From Verrucomicrobiales bacterium (lineage in GTDB: Bacteria; Verrucomicrobiota; Verrucomicrobiia; Verrucomicrobiales; DEV007): a stretch of 40,288 nucleotides of DNA. Of this stretch, positions 27,876-36,280 are shown in pieces. The DNA lies in NCBI GenBank assembly GCA_022361255.1, contig JAKSBG010000070.1, positions 1-40,288 on the forward strand, written 5' to 3'. Within the stretch, counting starts at the first letter, position 1. Each line of letters starts with the position of its first letter. Under the pieces are notes generated by a model. It ran no database searches and was not told the origin of the DNA. It worked only from the letters and a program-made list of their open reading frames with translations. The position numbers and the translations under genes were made by a program.

Positions 27876-29114
27876 ATGAACCGTAGCTCTCTGCTTTTTT
27901 CGATCTTCGCAGTATTCGCAGCTGTCGTCTTCCTTTATGCGGATGACGAGCCGAAAGCCTCCTGGAAAGCGGGTTCAGCCACGGCGACCATCACTCCTCA
28001 TCGCCCCATGCCGATGTCGGGCTACGCATCGAGGAAAGACAATCCGGCCGAAGGCACCGAACAGGATTTGTTTGCCAAGGCCCTCGCGATCGAAGACGCA
28101 GAAGGAAACCGGCTCGTTTTTGTGACAACGGACCTGATCGGAATCATTGCCAAATACAGGGCGGACGTGGAACAGGCAGTCGGTGAGAAGTTCAATCTCG
28201 CCCCTCATTCTCTCGTCATGAATGCATCGCATACCCACTGCGGCCCCTCCTACGGGCGGGACGACACGCAGGACTACTACGACCAGCTTGTTGAAAAGAC
28301 GGTTGGAATCATTGGGGAAGCGCTGGAATCCATGGAACCGGCGCGGCTCTACTACAGCGAGGCAAAGTGCGCCTTTGCGATGAATCGGCGAACACCAACA
28401 CCGACCGGTTATCGCAATCACCCGAATCCGGAGGGAGCTGTCGACCACACCGTGCCGGTTCTCAGTGTTCGTGATCCAGAGGGAAATCTGAAAACAGCAC
28501 TTTTCGGATATGCCTGCCACAACACGACAATGGGTTTCATGAAATGGTTCGGAGACTATGCCGGTTACGCTCAGGAATATCTCGAGGCAGATCACGAAGG
28601 TCTCACCGCCATGTTTATGAACGGTTGCAGCGGCGACCAGAATCCCTACCCCCGCCGCATGCTCTACTTTGCTCAGCGGCACGGCAGATCGCTCGCAACA
28701 GCCGTCGAAGCGGCCCTCGAGGTCAGCCAGGGAACCTTTTTCCACCAGAAAGAACTTAACAGTAGGATCTCAGGAAAGATGGACACGGTGAAACTTTCCT
28801 TTACGGAAGAGTCCGGTCGCGAGGATTACGAGTATCCCGTTCAGGTGATCCGCATCGGCGACGGATTGTCGATGATCACGATGGCCGGGGAAGTGACGAT
28901 TGACTATTCTCTGCGGCTGAAGAAAGAACTCGCCACAGAGGAATCGCACGTCTGGGTCGCCGGATACACCAATGACTACAACGGCTATGTTCCGAGCAAA
29001 CGGGTTCTTCTCGAAGGAGGCTATGAGGCAAACAGCCGCCCCTGGAATCCGGATCTGGAGGAAAGAATTATTGGAAAGATTCACGAAATGGCGAAAGCCG
29101 TGACAACACCCTGA
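27876..29114 (+). CDS. Neutral-ceramidase-like secreted hydrolase
   Basis: The protein has 412 aa from the ATG at 27876, chosen because an AAAGGA site precedes it and the signal peptide (core SLLFSIFAVFAAVVFLYA) starts there. The N-terminal domain of neutral/alkaline ceramidases is clear: WKAGSATATITP, LVFVTTDLIG, the zinc motif ASHTHCGP (H119, H121) and a second His in GYACHNTT. Where the family's catalytic loop is GDVSPN, this protein has GDQNP (253-257), with Asn replacing the Ser nucleophile. It is shorter than classical ceramidases (about 650 aa) and lacks their C-terminal Ig-like domain. It may hydrolyse an amide in a lipid or sugar. Ceramide is not assured. Confidence 0.85.
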   Translation: MNRSSLLFSIFAVFAAVVFLYADDEPKASWKAGSATATITPHRPMPMSGYASRKDNPAEGTEQDLFAKALAIEDAEGNRLVFVTTDLIGIIAKYRADVEQAVGEKFNLAPHSLVMNASHTHCGPSYGRDDTQDYYDQLVEKTVGIIGEALESMEPARLYYSEAKCAFAMNRRTPTPTGYRNHPNPEGAVDHTVPVLSVRDPEGNLKTALFGYACHNTTMGFMKWFGDYAGYAQEYLEADHEGLTAMFMNGCSGDQNPYPRRMLYFAQRHGRSLATAVEAALEVSQGTFFHQKELNSRISGKMDTVKLSFTEESGREDYEYPVQVIRIGDGLSMITMAGEVTIDYSLRLKKELATEESHVWVAGYTNDYNGYVPSKRVLLEGGYEANSRPWNPDLEERIIGKIHEMAKAVTTP

Positions 29115-29124
29115 CAAACAGCTA

Positions 29125-29910
29125 TCACCAGAGTGTATAACCGCCGTCAATGACAAGCGATGCTCCCGTCATATAACGGGAGGCCTCACTGGCCAGGTAG
29201 ACCACGAGAGGTCCAAGATCCTCCGGCTCACCGAAAGCTCCCATCGGAATGGCCTCTTCAAAGCGGGAAATAACGTCGGGATTCTCTTTTGCCCAGCGCT
29301 TGTTGGGTTCGGTCATGAATCCGCCGGGGCAGATCGCATTCACAGTAATCCCGTGAGGTGCCCAGTCAGCAGCAGTGGCACGGGTGAAATGAAGAACTGC
29401 TGCCTTTGCCGTTTCGTAGCTCCTCCCGCCGATTCCGCGATTTGCCACAAGCCCTGAAATCGAAGCCATATTGATCACCCGGCCCCCGACTCCCCGCTCG
29501 ATCATCTTACTACCGACGTTCCTGGTGCATACAAACGTGCTCGTCAGGTTCAGGTCCAGAATTTTCTGCCAATCTTCGAGAGATTGCTCTTCGACCGGAA
29601 CATCAACCAGTCTCCCTCCGGTATTGTTAATCAAAATGTCGATGCCCCCCGTGTCGTTCCAGGCTGTCCCGCACATCGATTCGACTTCTTCAGAATTCTG
29701 AGCATCCGCTTCAAACGGATACGCTTTTCTCCCCAGGGATTCGATCTCAGCGGCCGTTCGGCTCAAGCTTTCCCGATCCCGACCTGAAAACGCAATGTCC
29801 GCGCCCACTCCGGCGAGGGCCAATGCCATTTCCCGGCCGAGTCCCCTGCTGCCTCCGGTAATGAGTGCCCGTTTCCCGTCGAGACGAAACCGGTCGAGTA
29901 TTCCGCTCAT
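29125..29910 (-). CDS. Short-chain dehydrogenase, gluconate-5-dehydrogenase-like
   Basis: The protein has 261 aa from the ATG at 29910, which overlaps the lactonase stop (ATGA, 29907-29910). This settles the start over one 39 bp upstream. The motif TGGSRGLG lies at 18-25, NNTGG follows the fourth strand, and YETAK carries the catalytic Tyr and Lys. FSGRD after the second strand puts Arg44 where NADP(H)-dependent members carry a basic residue. The N-terminal FRLDGKRALITGG and C-terminal GASLVIDGGYTLW resemble gluconate or deoxygluconate dehydrogenases. Coupling to a lactonase fits an aldonolactone, aldonate, keto-aldonate route. The exact substrate is inference. Confidence 0.88.
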   Translation of the reverse strand: MSGILDRFRLDGKRALITGGSRGLGREMALALAGVGADIAFSGRDRESLSRTAAEIESLGRKAYPFEADAQNSEEVESMCGTAWNDTGGIDILINNTGGRLVDVPVEEQSLEDWQKILDLNLTSTFVCTRNVGSKMIERGVGGRVINMASISGLVANRGIGGRSYETAKAAVLHFTRATAADWAPHGITVNAICPGGFMTEPNKRWAKENPDVISRFEEAIPMGAFGEPEDLGPLVVYLASEASRYMTGASLVIDGGYTLW

Positions 29911-30986
29911 TTCTTTACCCCCAAAACCCAGGCTGGACTTCTCCCGCAATCGTATCGCTTCAGCTCCGTCAACTTGCCGCTGGCAGTGTCGCGACGGTAT
30001 ACCACGAGATTGTCAGCTCCCTGTCCGGCCGCCACGAGAAAATTCTCTCCGCCTTCAATCAAATTGAAAGATCGCGGCGTCTTGCCCGTCGGGGTCTGCC
30101 CCCGGGAGGAAATTTCGCCGGTTTGTTCATCGATCGCAAAAACCGCGATACTGTCATGCCCACGGTTCGAAGCATAGACAAACCGCCCGTCGGCACTGAT
30201 CTCGATATCGGCACAACTTCCCTTGTCCGCAGGCCAGTCATCCGGGATCGTTGAAACAGTTTGCCGCATCGTCAGGGTTCCCTCCCCTGCGTCATAGTCG
30301 CAGAGCGTGACGCTCTTGCCCTGTTCATTCACCTGATACACCCATTTCCCGTTGGGATGAAATTGCAGGTGTCGCGGCCCCTGCCCGTCTCCCGCTTTCA
30401 GAACTTTCGGGTCATTCAGCACAAGCTCTCCGCTCTCTGCATCGAACCGGAACTGCGTCACCTGATTCAGTTCTCCCGTATGTGGACAGAAGGCAAAACG
30501 GTTCGCCGGGTCAGTCTGAATGCAATGCGCTTTCTTCCCCACCTCCATCACTTGAACGGGCTCGCCTATGACGACACCGCTTTCAATCCGGTTCACACTG
30601 ACAGTTCCATCGCCGTAGTAGGCGGCAAGCAACCATTTGTTGGTTTTGTCAGGATAAAGATAAGCTGCGCTCCCAGCTGACTTCGCGGTTCCTTCCAATT
30701 TGAGGAGCCCGCTGTCGGGATCGATGGTAAGAGTGGCAAACTGAGCCGTGGAACGAACCGATGCGTAGATCCTGCTTCGGGAGGAATCGAGCCAGAGACA
30801 ACCGGGTGAGCCCTCCAGCTCGACTTCACCGATTCGCTCCAGTTTTCCATTTTCCTCATGCAGAGAGAACACAGCGATTCGATTGTCCCTGCTCTCAGAA
30901 ACATACACGAAGGTTCCAGCCACGACCGGAGACGCTAACAAAACAACATGGAGTGAGAAGACAATGAATCGGAAAGAGAAGTTCAT
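29907..30986 (-). CDS. Secreted lactonase family seven-bladed propeller (6-phosphogluconolactonase-like)
   Basis: The 359-aa protein has a signal peptide (about 1-23) and repeated blades typical of the Lactonase (PF10282) family: FVYVSESRDNRIAVFSLHEENGKLERI, GDGQGPRHLQFHPNGKWVYQVNE, DIEISADGRFVYASNRGHDSIAVF and TGKTPRSFNLIEGGENFLVAAGQGADNLVVY. Export argues against the pentose-phosphate role of the cytoplasmic Pgl enzyme. It more likely opens free aldonolactones outside the cytoplasm. It is followed, with overlap, by an SDR. A 105-bp region with several dyads separates it from the divergent ceramidase-like gene. Confidence 0.9.
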   Translation of the reverse strand: MNFSFRFIVFSLHVVLLASPVVAGTFVYVSESRDNRIAVFSLHEENGKLERIGEVELEGSPGCLWLDSSRSRIYASVRSTAQFATLTIDPDSGLLKLEGTAKSAGSAAYLYPDKTNKWLLAAYYGDGTVSVNRIESGVVIGEPVQVMEVGKKAHCIQTDPANRFAFCPHTGELNQVTQFRFDAESGELVLNDPKVLKAGDGQGPRHLQFHPNGKWVYQVNEQGKSVTLCDYDAGEGTLTMRQTVSTIPDDWPADKGSCADIEISADGRFVYASNRGHDSIAVFAIDEQTGEISSRGQTPTGKTPRSFNLIEGGENFLVAAGQGADNLVVYRRDTASGKLTELKRYDCGRSPAWVLGVKK

Positions 30987-30997
30987 GGGATCATAAA

Positions 30998-31090
30998 GAA
31001 CGGTACACTCCCGTTCGTCCAGCCCGGGCAGGGACGGGATTCCGGCACAGGAAATCTTTCTCTGCCCCCTGATTCGCGGGATGATCCCGC
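30998..31090. promoter_or_regulatory. Divergent regulatory region with three inverted repeats
   Basis: In the 105 bp between the lactonase and the second ceramidase-like gene are GAACGG-N7-CCGTTC (30998-31016), CGTCC...GGACG enclosing GCCCGGGC (31016-31036), and GCGGGAT-G-ATCCCGC (31076-31090). The last ends one base before the ceramidase ATG. The first has the form of a dimeric repressor operator. The last could fold as a 5-bp hairpin in the mRNA and hinder initiation. No regulator gene is adjacent. Confidence 0.45.
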
Positions 31091-31091
31091 C

Positions 31092-32531
31092 ATGAGATAT
31101 CTTTACCCGCTATTCGCTTTCTCTATTCTTCTTCTCACACCATCCGTGAATGCACAGACTGCGGAGGGGCTTCAGGCCGGAACGGCAGCCGTCGATATTT
31201 CGCCTACCGTAAAACCCTTTCAACTCCGTTCCGGAAAATCCGACTACGTTCACGACCCTCTCCACGTCCGGGCTGTTGCTTTCCAGAACGGAGAGGGACG
31301 CGCCGTCATTGCGCTCATGGATGCCATCGGAGTGGGCCGGGAAATGACCGATGAAGCAAAAGCGATCGCTGCGGAGAAAACAGGATGGAGCCCGGAGCAG
31401 ATGCTGGTATCCGGAACCCATACTCACACCGCTCCCAAAGGGGGCGACAGCTCGCCCGGCCGGATCGCCTACGAAAAAACGCGAAAGGAGGGGCTCGCGA
31501 AAGCGCTCATCGAGGCAATCGAATCGATCGAACCCGCGCAGGTCGCTTTCGCTTCCGACGAGGAACCGACCGAAGTTTTTAATCGTCGCTGGTATAAGGA
31601 AAAAGGAACCATGCCCAAGAATCCACTGGGAGGTTACGACAAGGTAAAGATGAATCCGGGCTTAAACGATCTCGTCAAGCCCGCCGGTCCGACTGATCCG
31701 GAAGTCGCCATAATTAACGTGCAAACTCGCAAGGGAAAACCGCTTGGGCTCATTGCGAATTACGCCCTTCACTATGTCGGTGGCGTTCCCAGGGTCATCG
31801 ATGAAAACGGTCGGGAGATTGGCATGGCTTCAGCCGACTATTTCGGTGAATTTGCCCGCATCATGCCGGCCCGCCTTCGGGCATCAGGCAGCGAAAACTT
31901 CGTCGCGATGATGACCAATGGTGCCAGCGGCGACATCAACAACATCGACTTTTACCGCAATCGCCCTCCCCGCGCCCCATTCGAACAAATTCGAGTAGTG
32001 GCGGGAAAAACCGCCGACGCTTCCTATCGCGCCGTTGGAAAGATCCGGAAATACGATACCTCCCCCGTCGTTGCGATGAAGCAGCGACTCGTCTCGATTC
32101 GCTACCGAAAACCACCGCAGGAGGACATCGACCGCGCCATTGAATTGATGAAACTCAGTTCCAAAGAACGGAACGAAATCAACAGCCGAACCAGTTCCGT
32201 TGCTCAGAACACCCTCCGGTTTTCCGAGCCGGAGATGACAGAAACGGAGGAAGTCATCATCCAGGCCGTGCGTATCGGTGACCAGGCCATCGTAACAATG
32301 CCCTTTGAAGTGCTTGTCGAAATCGGATTGGAGATCAAAGAAAAAAGTCCTTTTCCGCACACGATGCTGATCGAACTCGCGAACGGCGGATACGGCTACC
32401 TTCCGCCGCCCCATCAGCACGAGCTCGGCGGTTACGAAACGTGGCTTGGAACGTCGCGTTTTGAAAAAGACACCTCGGTTATCCTGACAAAGCACCTGCT
32501 GGAGATGCTGGCGGAACTGAAGGAACAGTAG
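31092..32531 (+). CDS. Second neutral-ceramidase-like secreted hydrolase
   Basis: The 479-aa protein has a signal peptide (about 1-22, ending VNAQT). It shows the neutral ceramidase N-terminal pattern: LQAGTAAVDISP, AVIALMDAIGV, zinc motif SGTHTHTAP (H110, H112) and a later His in NYALHYVGG. The catalytic-loop equivalent is NGASGDINN (G280-N284), again with Asn where ceramidases have the nucleophilic Ser. It is divergent in sequence from the first copy at 27876, so it is not a recent duplicate. A C-terminal VRIGDQAIVTMPFEVLVEIGLEIK segment is conserved in both. It is probably a secreted amidase or esterase of unknown substrate. Confidence 0.85.
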   Translation: MRYLYPLFAFSILLLTPSVNAQTAEGLQAGTAAVDISPTVKPFQLRSGKSDYVHDPLHVRAVAFQNGEGRAVIALMDAIGVGREMTDEAKAIAAEKTGWSPEQMLVSGTHTHTAPKGGDSSPGRIAYEKTRKEGLAKALIEAIESIEPAQVAFASDEEPTEVFNRRWYKEKGTMPKNPLGGYDKVKMNPGLNDLVKPAGPTDPEVAIINVQTRKGKPLGLIANYALHYVGGVPRVIDENGREIGMASADYFGEFARIMPARLRASGSENFVAMMTNGASGDINNIDFYRNRPPRAPFEQIRVVAGKTADASYRAVGKIRKYDTSPVVAMKQRLVSIRYRKPPQEDIDRAIELMKLSSKERNEINSRTSSVAQNTLRFSEPEMTETEEVIIQAVRIGDQAIVTMPFEVLVEIGLEIKEKSPFPHTMLIELANGGYGYLPPPHQHELGGYETWLGTSRFEKDTSVILTKHLLEMLAELKEQ

Positions 32532-32578
32532 CTGCACGGTTGCCCGAAAGAAGGAGGGGCATTCCCCCGGACGAGGTC

Positions 32579-33901
32579 TCAGCCCCAGTCGCGATAGTCC
32601 ATTTTCATCAGCGCTTCCTGCGCGGCATCATCGCCCTGAATTTTTTCCGCGGCCGGATCCCATTTCAGAGCGCGCCCCAGCCTTGCCGAAACCCAACCGA
32701 GATGCCCGGGCGTGATGGAACGATGGCCGTTCTCTGCGGGGGCCGCTGTTTCCTTCCGGTTTTTTACGCAGTCGATGAAGTTCCGCTGGTGGCCCGGTGA
32801 GCGGTAAGCCTTCCAGTCGCCCGCATTGAAATCTTTTGCAAGCCATTCGGGATTGGATGTTTCAATCTGTCCGCGATCCACCCAAACCCAGCCGTTTTCC
32901 CCGATCCACTTCGTGCCCTTTCGGAACCCGGTGGATATGATCCCTTTTTTGCCATCCGCAAAATCGGAGTGCACTTCGTACTCAACCGGAGTGTCGTAGA
33001 CTTCCGTTTCCGCCCAGGTCCAGCCTTTTGCTTCAACCCTGACAGGCCCACTGTTTTCATACCCCATGCCCCAGTGCGCGATATCATTGTGATGACCAAT
33101 CCAGTCCATGATGTTGCCACCTCCGTAAGCGGTGTGCCAGCGCCACCATCGATGGTGGCGGGCTTTCATGTAGGGAAGCCGTTCACCGGGACCGCACCAG
33201 AAATTGTAATCAAGCCCCTTCGGGACATCGATCACCTCTGTATTCCCCTGAGCATCGCTGTATCCGGCTGGAAGCCCCACTTCGAAACGGGAAACGTTTC
33301 CGAGATGCCCGTTCCTGACAATTTCCACGGCTTGACGAAAAACCGGCTCGGAGCGCTGCTGGGATCCGACTGAGAAGACGGCGTTTTTCTCTGCGACCTT
33401 TTGATAAACCGCCTGCCCCTCGCCGAACAGATGCGTGACCGGTTTTTCACAGTAGACATCGATCCCCTTCTCCAGCGCAGCCATCGTAATGTGGTAGTGC
33501 CAGTGATCCGGAGTCGCTACCATGACTGCATCGAGATCGTCCCGCTCGAACAGTTCACGGAAATCGGAATACGCTGCGCAGTCGGTGTTTCCGTATTTCT
33601 TATCGACGGATTCTTTACCCGGCTTCCTTCCCAGCGGGCGCCCCTCTCCCCACTCCCTTTCCCGGTAGTGGTGATCGTGAACATCGCAGATCGCGACTCC
33701 CTGAACGTCCGCGTGATTGAGAAAAGCTCCCATCACACCAATTCCCCGATTGCCCATTCCGATGAAGCCCATCGTGATCCGCTCACTGGGAGCCGGACGG
33801 TCTCCCGATCCCAGAGCCGAAGCGGGAATGATCGAGGGAAAACTGATTCCCGCTCCAATCCCGGCAGCGGAGGACAAGAAATTTCTTCGTGATTGCTTCA
33901 T
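32579..33901 (-). CDS. Tat-exported Gfo/Idh/MocA family oxidoreductase
   Basis: The protein has 440 aa from the ATG at 33901, which places a twin-arginine signal (QSRRNFLSSAAGIGAG) right at the N-terminus. A TTG 36 bp upstream would push it inward. The Rossmann motif is GFIGMGNRG (45-53), and the family EKP motif lies at 152-154 within CEKPVTH. The C-terminal alpha/beta domain has WWRWHTAYGGGNIMDWIGHHNDIAHW, with the His residues used by exported family members. These enzymes oxidise or reduce sugars with a bound nicotinamide, and exported ones can act as glycosidases. The gene follows the hydroxyisobutyrate-dehydrogenase-like gene by 73 bp, and a hairpin abuts its start. Confidence 0.92.
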   Translation of the reverse strand: MKQSRRNFLSSAAGIGAGISFPSIIPASALGSGDRPAPSERITMGFIGMGNRGIGVMGAFLNHADVQGVAICDVHDHHYREREWGEGRPLGRKPGKESVDKKYGNTDCAAYSDFRELFERDDLDAVMVATPDHWHYHITMAALEKGIDVYCEKPVTHLFGEGQAVYQKVAEKNAVFSVGSQQRSEPVFRQAVEIVRNGHLGNVSRFEVGLPAGYSDAQGNTEVIDVPKGLDYNFWCGPGERLPYMKARHHRWWRWHTAYGGGNIMDWIGHHNDIAHWGMGYENSGPVRVEAKGWTWAETEVYDTPVEYEVHSDFADGKKGIISTGFRKGTKWIGENGWVWVDRGQIETSNPEWLAKDFNAGDWKAYRSPGHQRNFIDCVKNRKETAAPAENGHRSITPGHLGWVSARLGRALKWDPAAEKIQGDDAAQEALMKMDYRDWG

Positions 33902-33924
33902 CCCGGAACTTTGCCTTTTCCGGG
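33902..33924 (-). promoter_or_regulatory. Hairpin directly before the Gfo/Idh/MocA start codon
   Basis: On the minus strand CCCGGAA pairs with TTCCGGG around a 9-nt AAGGCAAAG loop, and the ATG follows immediately. The purine-rich loop contains the only Shine-Dalgarno-like bases (AAAGG/AAGG). The structure is visible in the sequence. A role in limiting translation is inference. Confidence 0.4.
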
Positions 33925-33974
33925 GAACCTCTGACAAGGATCTTTCCCGACGCGATGGAGTTAAGGGGCGGGAA

Positions 33975-34901
33975 TCAGGGATCCTGACGACTGATCCAGT
34001 CCACTCCGCTCATTTTGGCGAGTGACAGCTCCAACGCCTGCGTCCCGTCACGCCCATGCCCCTGTGCCTGCAGGGCGAGGTAAAGTTGATTGGCCAAAGC
34101 AAGTCCCGGCATAACCAATCCCATACGTTTGGATTCTTCCAGGGCGATTCCCATATCTTTAATAAAGTGCTCAACAAAAAAGCCGGGATCAAAGTTGTTC
34201 TCCATGATGCGCGGACCAAGATTTGAAAGAGACCAGCTACCTGCTGCCCCTGAGCCGACCGACTTCAATACGGTGGGAAGATCGAGCCCTGCTTTATATC
34301 CGTACAACAACGCCTCACAGACCCCCACCATGTTGGATGCTATCAGGGTTTGATTGACCATTTTCGTGTGCTGACCGGCTCCGGCGGCGCCTTGGTGAAC
34401 GATTGTTTCCCCCATCGCTTCCCAACAGGGACTGAGGGCTTCAACAATTGCCTCTTCACCTCCAATCATGATGGAAAGCGTTCCATTTTTCGCTCCGATA
34501 TCGCCCCCCGAAACTGGTGCGTCCACGGAGTGGACACCGCTATCCATTGCGGCATCTGCGATCTCGATGGCAAGCGATGGTTCACTTGTCGTCATATCGA
34601 CAAGCACAGTCCCTGACGCAGCTCCGGCGAGAGCGCCGTCCTCTCCCAGCATTACCTCGCGAACATCCGCTGGAAAGCCTACAATGGAAAAAACGACATC
34701 AGATTGCTCCGCTACCTCTCGCGGCGTATCTGCCCAACCTGCCCCTTTATCGAGCAGGGATCGAGCCTTGTCTTTCGTCCGGGAATAGACCGTCGCCTGA
34801 AAGCCCGCGTCTATGAGATGTCCGCACATGCTGCTTCCCATTACCCCGGTTCCAATCCAACCAATACGCGTAGACCCCGGGCTCACTTGATTCATCCTCA
34901 T
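33975..34901 (-). CDS. Beta-hydroxyacid dehydrogenase (3-hydroxyisobutyrate dehydrogenase family)
   Basis: The 308-aa protein has the Rossmann motif GWIGTGVMG (14-22), the substrate-binding signature [19 protein letters not shown] (from 128) and the catalytic Lys in GQHTKMVNQ (K180). The all-alpha C-terminal domain has [13 protein letters not shown] and [17 protein letters not shown]. The family includes 3-hydroxyisobutyrate, tartronate-semialdehyde and GLYR-type reductases. The sugar-acid context here favours tartronate semialdehyde or a related hydroxyacid, but this is not proven. A second Met two codons in is an equally good start. It probably shares a transcript with the downstream Gfo/Idh/MocA gene. 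Confidence 0.9.
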   Translation of the reverse strand: MRMNQVSPGSTRIGWIGTGVMGSSMCGHLIDAGFQATVYSRTKDKARSLLDKGAGWADTPREVAEQSDVVFSIVGFPADVREVMLGEDGALAGAASGTVLVDMTTSEPSLAIEIADAAMDSGVHSVDAPVSGGDIGAKNGTLSIMIGGEEAIVEALSPCWEAMGETIVHQGAAGAGQHTKMVNQTLIASNMVGVCEALLYGYKAGLDLPTVLKSVGSGAAGSWSLSNLGPRIMENNFDPGFFVEHFIKDMGIALEESKRMGLVMPGLALANQLYLALQAQGHGRDGTQALELSLAKMSGVDWISRQDP

Positions 34902-34978
34902 ACGAAACCATTGTCCCCCATTTCATTCTCCGTCAACACGCCATCGTCTAATCCTCTCCAATTTGTTCCACTGACGGA

Positions 34979-36208
34979 ATGCATCAACTTTTCACTGTTC
35001 TGTCAGTATTGCTCATCACCGGATTTTCCGCAGCGAACGACTCTCTCTACGAAATCGAAAGATCAACGGCTGCGCAAGGCTTTGACAAAGAGATGTGCTG
35101 GGTTCACGCCAGAGCGGGAGCTATGCCGGGTGAGGAAGGGCCCACCGTAGTTATGACAACACAGAAACTTCAGCTTTCCGGCTCGGATGTTTTTTACGCA
35201 ATACACAGCCTTTACACCAAAAATCTCGGCGATACCTGGACCGCACCTGTCGAACAACCCACTTTTGCACGCGTTCCTTTTTCCTATAAAGATAAGAAAA
35301 ATCTCGAAATGACGGTGTGCGATTTCTGGCCCAAATGGCATTCCGCAACCGGAAAACTTCTGGGAACGGGGCACACCGTGGTCTACGAAAACAACCGTGT
35401 CATGCACGTCCGCCCCCGGGCAACACCCTACGCCGTCTATGATCCTGCCGGGAACACCTGGTCAGAGTGGAAAACCATTCAATTGCCGGATCACCCGAAA
35501 TTTGAAAATGCCGGAGCAGGTTGCGTACAAAGGACAGATCTGAAAAACGGCGACATACTCCTGCCTATCTATTTCAAAGCACTCGAAGCCCCCCAATACG
35601 CGGTAACAGTACTTAGATGCCGGTTTGACGGAAAAGAGATGACATACCTCGAGCATGGCAGTGAGCTGTCTATCCCGGTCAAACGGGGACTGTATGAGCC
35701 GTCCATTACCCAATTTGGTGACCGCTTCTTCCTGACGATGAGAAATGACGATCACGGTTATGTTTCGGTTAGCAATAACGGGCTTGATTTCTCCGAACCC
35801 AAAAGATGGACCTTTGACGACGGAGCCGACCTGGGCAACTACAACACACAACAGCACTGGGTTTCCCACTCAGATGCACTGTTTCTTGTCTATACCCGTC
35901 GAGGTGCGAACAATGACCACGTCTTTCGTCACCGCGCTCCGCTGTTCATAGCGAGGGTTGATCCCGAAAATCTCAATGTGATCCGTGATAGCGAGCAGAT
36001 TCTCGTTCCGGAAAAAGGAGCCAGGCTCGGCAATTTCGGAGTTACCGAAGTCAGCGCCAATGAAACCTGGGTTACCGCCACAGAGTGGATGCAGGCGCCC
36101 GGGCCCAACTATCACGATCCCACTCCCCTCATCGAGCGAGGTGCGGATAACCGTATCTGGATTGCCAAGTTGAAATGGAAGAAACCAAATCGGGCGTTTT
36201 CCCACTGA
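34979..36208 (+). CDS. Secreted sialidase-like (BNR-repeat) protein
   Basis: The 409-aa protein has a signal peptide (about 1-18, core LFTVLSVLLITGFSA). The body looks like a sialidase-fold propeller, with degenerate Asp-box turns (TKNLGDTWTAP, VSNNGLDFSEPKRW) and family phrases such as RRGANNDHVFRHRAPLFIARVDPE and GNFGVTEVSANETWVTATEWM. Arg and Asp candidates for the sialidase active site are present but cannot be assigned with confidence. It may release sialic acid or another terminal sugar, or be a related hydrolase. A sulfatase gene follows 72 bp downstream on the same strand. Confidence 0.8.
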   Translation: MHQLFTVLSVLLITGFSAANDSLYEIERSTAAQGFDKEMCWVHARAGAMPGEEGPTVVMTTQKLQLSGSDVFYAIHSLYTKNLGDTWTAPVEQPTFARVPFSYKDKKNLEMTVCDFWPKWHSATGKLLGTGHTVVYENNRVMHVRPRATPYAVYDPAGNTWSEWKTIQLPDHPKFENAGAGCVQRTDLKNGDILLPIYFKALEAPQYAVTVLRCRFDGKEMTYLEHGSELSIPVKRGLYEPSITQFGDRFFLTMRNDDHGYVSVSNNGLDFSEPKRWTFDDGADLGNYNTQQHWVSHSDALFLVYTRRGANNDHVFRHRAPLFIARVDPENLNVIRDSEQILVPEKGARLGNFGVTEVSANETWVTATEWMQAPGPNYHDPTPLIERGADNRIWIAKLKWKKPNRAFSH

Positions 36209-36280
36209 TGGCTATTCACTGTCAATCACCATTCAGCCCGAGTTACGTTCGTCCCCGGTAGCCCCTGACACATTCCTCTT

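Noticed and set aside
32556-32567. GGGG-CATT-CCCC between convergent ceramidase-like and Gfo/Idh/MocA genes as a terminator
   Set aside because: The stem is four base pairs with no T run. It may be chance.
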